From NCBI GenBank assembly GCA_045652465.1, contig JAZRUI010000014.1, forward strand, positions 1 to 43,038: a DNA stretch of 43,038 nucleotides, written 5' to 3'. Below the pieces are notes generated by a model. The model did not search any database. It saw nothing but the letters and a program-made list of their open reading frames with translations, and was not told where the DNA came from. The position numbers and the translations under genes are program-made. The stretch's first letter is position 1. Each line of letters opens with the position of its first letter. Below, one piece after another: positions 39,838 to 43,038 of this stretch. This DNA comes from SIG589 sp045652465. GTDB lineage: Bacteria; Bacillota; Clostridia; Oscillospirales; Acutalibacteraceae.

Positions 39838-39883
39838 GAGTGCACTTATTACTTTTTTCAAAAGGGATAAGTGCACTCTTTTT
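39838..39883 (+). terminator. Leader hairpin with T-run before the malate dehydrogenase gene
   Basis: GAGTGCACTTAT (39838-39849) pairs perfectly with ATAAGTGCACTC (39867-39878), with an inner CTTTT/AAAAG stem (39852-39856 and 39860-39864), and is followed by TTTTT (39879-39883). The hairpin has the form of an intrinsic terminator placed right after a promoter. Each arm also holds the palindrome AGTGCACT, so the DNA may act as a double operator. Attenuation, a short RNA of about 57 bases, and a repressor site are all possible. Confidence 0.6.
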
Positions 39884-39912
39884 ATGTCAAAAAAACTTTT
39901 GGAGGATTTTTT

Positions 39913-41025
39913 ATGGCAAAAACTAATATTGTTGATTGGAAAACTATAACCGATTTCGTTATCGACGCCTTCGTTGGCTACGGAATTCCGCGCGCAGATG
40001 CTGAAATTTGCGCCGATGTTCTTTTAGCTTCCGACAAGCGCGGCATTGAATCGCACGGCGTTAACCGCTTTAAACCCGTTTACCTTGACCGCATCAAGGC
40101 AGGCATTCAAAACGCTGTTACCGAAATGGAAATCATCAAAGAAACCCCCACAACCGCAGTTATCGACGGTCACCACGGTATGGGTCAGGTTATCGGCCAC
40201 AAGGCTATGAGCATGGCTATCGAGAAGGCTAAAGAATACGGCATGGGCATGGTTGTTGTTCGCAACTCCTGCCACTACGGTATTGCCGGTTACTACACCA
40301 CCATGGCTGCAAAAGCAGGCTGCATCGGCATGACCGGCACCAACGCTCGCCCCTCGGTTGCTCCGACCTTCGGCGTTGAGGGTATGTTTGGTACCAAACC
40401 TTTCACCATCGGCGTTCCCACCGATGAAAAGTTCGACTTCAACTTTGACTGCGCCACCTCGATTACCCAAAACGGCAAAATCGAATATTATGAGCGCATC
40501 GGCGAGGATGTTCATCCCGGCACAGTTATCGGCGATGACGGCTCGGCTATCGAAGGCGATTCGGGCGTTGCTCTCAAGAAAATCCGCAACGGCACAGCCG
40601 CTCTCACAACCCTCGGCGGCATCGGCGAAGACCTCGGCGGCTATAAGGGCTACGGCTTTGCTTTGGCTGTTGAATTCTTCTCCTCTATCCTTCAGGATGG
40701 CGCCTATGGTAAGGCTCTCGACGGCAAGGATGAAAACGGAAACATCCGCCCCTATCAGCTTGGTCACTGGTTCATCGCAATCGATACCGACCACTTCATG
40801 GGCGAAGAGGTTGCCCGCAAGAAGGCAGGCGACATTTGCCGCAGCATGCGCGCTTCCAAGAAGGCTCCCGGCGCCGAGCGTATCTACACCGCAGGCGAAA
40901 AAGAATACGAAATCGAGCTTTCCCGCGCTTCGGGCGTTCCGATTAACGAATCGGTTCAAAAGGAAATCGTTGCAGTCCGCGATGAACTCGGACTCACACA
41001 GTATAAATTCCCCTGGGAGGACTAA
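39913..41025 (+). CDS. Malate/L-lactate dehydrogenase family (LDH2) oxidoreductase
   Basis: This is an NAD(P)-dependent 2-hydroxyacid dehydrogenase of the LDH2/MDG2 family (PF02615 type), which is unrelated to the classical LDH/MDH fold. The 370-residue protein has the family marks ADAEICADVLLASDKRGIESHGVNR, RNSCHYGIAGYY, TNARPSVAPTFGVEGMFGTKP, and GGYKGYGFALAVEF. The start ATG at 39913 has GGAGGATTT upstream. Members act on malate, lactate, ureidoglycolate or sulfolactate; the malic enzyme gene three bases after the stop points to malate. The long leader with a hairpin suggests regulated expression. Confidence 0.92.
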   Translation: MAKTNIVDWKTITDFVIDAFVGYGIPRADAEICADVLLASDKRGIESHGVNRFKPVYLDRIKAGIQNAVTEMEIIKETPTTAVIDGHHGMGQVIGHKAMSMAIEKAKEYGMGMVVVRNSCHYGIAGYYTTMAAKAGCIGMTGTNARPSVAPTFGVEGMFGTKPFTIGVPTDEKFDFNFDCATSITQNGKIEYYERIGEDVHPGTVIGDDGSAIEGDSGVALKKIRNGTAALTTLGGIGEDLGGYKGYGFALAVEFFSSILQDGAYGKALDGKDENGNIRPYQLGHWFIAIDTDHFMGEEVARKKAGDICRSMRASKKAPGAERIYTAGEKEYEIELSRASGVPINESVQKEIVAVRDELGLTQYKFPWED

Positions 41026-41028
41026 TAA

Positions 41029-42201
41029 ATGGATATCCGTCAGGAATCGCTTAAAAAGCACTATGAATGGCAGGGAAAAATCGAGGTTATCTCCCGCGCA
41101 CCCATTAATTCCCGCGAGGATTTATCTCTCGCCTACACCCCCGGCGTTGCCGAGCCCTGCTTGGAGATAAACAAGGATATCTCCAAATCCTATGAACTAA
41201 CCCGCCGCTCCAATTTGGTTGCGGTTATAACCGATGGCACCGCTATTTTAGGCCTTGGCGACATCGGTCCCGAGGCAGGTATGCCCGTTATGGAGGGTAA
41301 ATGCGCCCTCTTTAAGGCTTTTGCCGATGTTGATGCTTTCCCGCTTTGCATCAAATCCAAGGATGTTGATGAAATCGTTCGCACAATTTATCTTCTCTCG
41401 GGCAGCTTCGGCGGCATTAACCTTGAAGACATCTCGGCTCCCCGCTGCTTCGAAATCGAGCGCAAATTAAAGGAAATTTGCGACATTCCGATTTTCCACG
41501 ATGACCAGCACGGCACCGCTATCGTTGTTGCTGCCGCTCTTATCAACGCTCTTAAGCTCGTTAAGAAGAATATCGGCGAGGTTCGCGTTGTTATTAACGG
41601 CGCAGGCAGTGCAGGTATTGCTATTGGCAAGCATCTTATGAATATGGGCGTTAAGAACCTCACCTTCTGCGACCGCTTTGGCATTATTTGCGAGGGCGAT
41701 GAGAACAACAACCCCGCGCAGGAAGAGGTTTCGCGCGTTACCAACCTTGAGCACAAGAAGGGCACCCTCGCTGATGCTCTTTGCGGCGCTGATGTTTTCA
41801 TCGGCGTTTCCGCTCCCAACCTCGTTACCCCCGAGATGGTAAAATCGATGGCAAGCGATGCTATCCTTTTCCCGATGGCAAACCCCACCCCCGAGATTAT
41901 GCCCGATGTTGCTCTCGCGGCGGGTGCTCGCGTTGTTGGAACAGGCCGCAGCGACTTCCCCAATCAAATAAACAATGTTCTTGCCTTCCCCGGCATCTTC
42001 CGCGGTGCGCTTGATTGTCGCGCATCCTGCATCAACGAGGAAATGAAGGTTGCAACAAGCTTTGCGCTTGCCTCCCTTATCCCCGATGATGAGATTTCCG
42101 AGGACAATATTATCGCTCCCGCACTCGACAAGCGCGTTGCGCAGGTTGTTGCCGAAGCAGTTATTAAAACCGCTCGCGAAACCGGCGTTGCGATAATATA
42201 A
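41029..42201 (+). CDS. NAD(P)-dependent malic enzyme
   Basis: Malic enzyme decarboxylates malate to pyruvate and CO2. The 390-residue protein is the short bacterial form without the C-terminal phosphotransacetylase domain. It shows LAYTPGVAEPCLEI, the catalytic Tyr and Lys region LVAVITDGTAILGLGDIGPEAGMPVMEGKCALFKAF, metal-binding IPIFHDDQHGTAIV, the nucleotide-binding VVINGAGSAGIAI, and FPMANPTPEIMP. It follows the dehydrogenase after three bases, with GGGAGGA overlapping the upstream stop. Together they link malate to pyruvate and to oxaloacetate with two different cofactor uses. Confidence 0.95.
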   Translation: MDIRQESLKKHYEWQGKIEVISRAPINSREDLSLAYTPGVAEPCLEINKDISKSYELTRRSNLVAVITDGTAILGLGDIGPEAGMPVMEGKCALFKAFADVDAFPLCIKSKDVDEIVRTIYLLSGSFGGINLEDISAPRCFEIERKLKEICDIPIFHDDQHGTAIVVAAALINALKLVKKNIGEVRVVINGAGSAGIAIGKHLMNMGVKNLTFCDRFGIICEGDENNNPAQEEVSRVTNLEHKKGTLADALCGADVFIGVSAPNLVTPEMVKSMASDAILFPMANPTPEIMPDVALAAGARVVGTGRSDFPNQINNVLAFPGIFRGALDCRASCINEEMKVATSFALASLIPDDEISEDNIIAPALDKRVAQVVAEAVIKTARETGVAII

Positions 42202-42218
42202 GGTTATATTATCCAAAC

Positions 42219-42252
42219 AAAAAACCTCCGATTTTGAATCGGAGGTTTTTAT
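42219..42252 (+). terminator. Bidirectional terminator after the malic enzyme
   Basis: AAAAACCTCCGATT (42220-42233), loop TTG, AATCGGAGGTTTTT (42237-42250). It also ends the convergent ABC transporter gene, whose stop is at 42254. Confidence 0.92.
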
Positions 42253-42253
42253 T

Positions 42254-43036
42254 TTATTCGAGCTCAAATGCGCCTGTATAAAGCTGATAATATTTTCCCT
42301 TTTGAGCTATAAGCGCTTCATGGTTGCCGCGCTCTATTATATGGCCCTGTTCAAGAACCATTATAACATCGGAGTTTTGAACGGTTGATAAGCGATGGGC
42401 GATAACGAACACCGTTCTTCCCTTCATCAGCGAATCCATTCCCTTTTGAACGAGGGCTTCGGTTCGGGTGTCGATGGAGGAGGTTGCCTCATCGAGAATC
42501 ATAACGGGCGGGTCCGCAACCGCTGCTCGGGCAATCGAGAGAAGCTGGCGCTGACCCTGCGAGAGGTTTGCGCCATCGGAAACCAGCATCGTGTTATAGC
42601 CATCAGGCAAGCGGGAAATAAAGCTATGCGCGTTGGCGAGCTTTGCCGCCTCGATGCATTCCTCATCGGTCGCATCCAGCCTACCATAGCGGATGTTATC
42701 CATAACCGTTCCCGTGAAGAGGTTGGTTTCTTGGAGCACTATGCCGAGCGAACGGCGAAGGTCGGATTTGCGAATCTTGTTGATATTTATTCCATCATAG
42801 CGAATCTTGCCATCGGCAATATCATAGAAGCGGTTGATAAGATTGGTAACGGTTGTTTTGCCTGCGCCGGTTGCGCCAACGAAGGCAACCTTCTCGCCCG
42901 GATGGGCATAGAGCGAAACATTATGAAGAACTATCTTTTCCTCAATGTAGCCGAAGTCAACATCATCGAAAACAACATCGCCTTTAAGCTGCGTGTAGGT
43001 TACGGTGCCATCGCTATGCGGGTGGCGCCAAGCCCA
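42254..43036 (-). CDS. ABC exporter, C-terminal ATP-binding domain (cut by right edge)
   Basis: This is the last 260 residues of an ABC exporter half of the MsbA/LmrA type. The frame runs open to the edge of the window, so the N-terminal transmembrane domain lies beyond 43038. Visible parts are the strand-linker VVFDDVDFGYIEE, Walker A GATGAGKTT, Q-loop VLQETNLF, signature LSQGQRQLLSIARA (usually LSGGQ), Walker B VMILDEATSSID and the switch His in VIAHRLSTV. The degenerate signature LSQGQ occurs in heterodimeric exporters, so a partner gene may lie upstream. The substrate is unknown. Confidence 0.9.
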   Translation of the reverse strand, partial: WAWRHPHSDGTVTYTQLKGDVVFDDVDFGYIEEKIVLHNVSLYAHPGEKVAFVGATGAGKTTVTNLINRFYDIADGKIRYDGININKIRKSDLRRSLGIVLQETNLFTGTVMDNIRYGRLDATDEECIEAAKLANAHSFISRLPDGYNTMLVSDGANLSQGQRQLLSIARAAVADPPVMILDEATSSIDTRTEALVQKGMDSLMKGRTVFVIAHRLSTVQNSDVIMVLEQGHIIERGNHEALIAQKGKYYQLYTGAFELE

Positions 43037-43038
43037 AA

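Noticed and set aside
40024..41061. 345-residue open frame on the minus strand
   Set aside because: It is antisense to the malate dehydrogenase-like gene, has no ribosome site, and its open length follows from the codon bias of the real gene.

Overview
The window reads as chromosomal DNA of a spore-forming, low-oxygen Firmicutes (Clostridia) of moderate G+C content. The evidence is an hrcA-grpE-dnaK-dnaJ operon behind a CIRCE operator, a SpoIIE sporulation phosphatase, the small Firmicutes families DUF951 and DUF896, a type III glutamine synthetase, 2,3-BPG-independent phosphoglycerate mutase, Gram-positive style Shine-Dalgarno sites with frequent TTG/GTG starts, and consensus sigma-A promoters. 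Native genes use GTT for valine almost throughout. I cannot name a genus. I found no CRISPR array, insertion sequence or prophage.

Layout, left edge to about 5.1 kb: a strong leftward promoter and a boxA-like leader point off the left edge to what is probably an rRNA operon. Divergent from it is the heat-shock operon, with a CIRCE (HrcA) operator and a CtsR-like direct repeat further upstream. 5.1-9 kb: the glycolytic operon pgk-tpiA-gpmI (minus). 9-11.2 kb: manA-trmL (minus), divergent from a small membrane protein. 11.2-14.2 kb: spoIIE, a DUF896 gene and a small Cys-rich membrane protein. 14.2-18.5 kb: a tightly coupled minus operon DUF951-prfA-(tsaC::coaE fusion)-M18 aminopeptidase. 18.5-21.9 kb: a YhaO/YhaN-type (SbcD/SbcC-like) nuclease-ATPase pair. 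21.9-25.9 kb: glnN, interrupted by one in-frame TAG, divergent from a PutP-type Na+/proline symporter. 25.9-31.5 kb: the minus operon MATE efflux-pepD-M24 peptidase-GH2 glycosidase. 31.5-34.4 kb: trkA-trkH potassium uptake. 34.4-37.5 kb: an XRE-AbrB fusion regulator with an ABC-2 exporter, divergent from a membrane-anchored XRE regulator. 37.6-37.8 kb: tRNA-Thr and tRNA-Tyr. 37.8-39.7 kb: a YgjV-like membrane protein, then a ribbon-helix-helix regulator facing a family 2 glycosyltransferase across a palindrome-rich operator; this glycosyltransferase looks acquired by its base and codon use. 39.8-42.2 kb: a malate/lactate-type dehydrogenase and a malic enzyme behind a promoter followed at once by a terminator-like hairpin. 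42.2 kb to the right edge: the C-terminal nucleotide-binding domain of an ABC exporter, cut by the window.

Most of the window is housekeeping. The items most worth a second look are the amber codon inside an otherwise intact glnN, the TsaC-CoaE fusion, the regulatory palindromes at the ribbon-helix-helix/glycosyltransferase boundary, the promoter-hairpin before the malate dehydrogenase, a wide-spaced Spo0A-type promoter at spoIIE, and the apparent double HrcA/CtsR control of the heat-shock operon. I did not find a clearly new multi-gene system.
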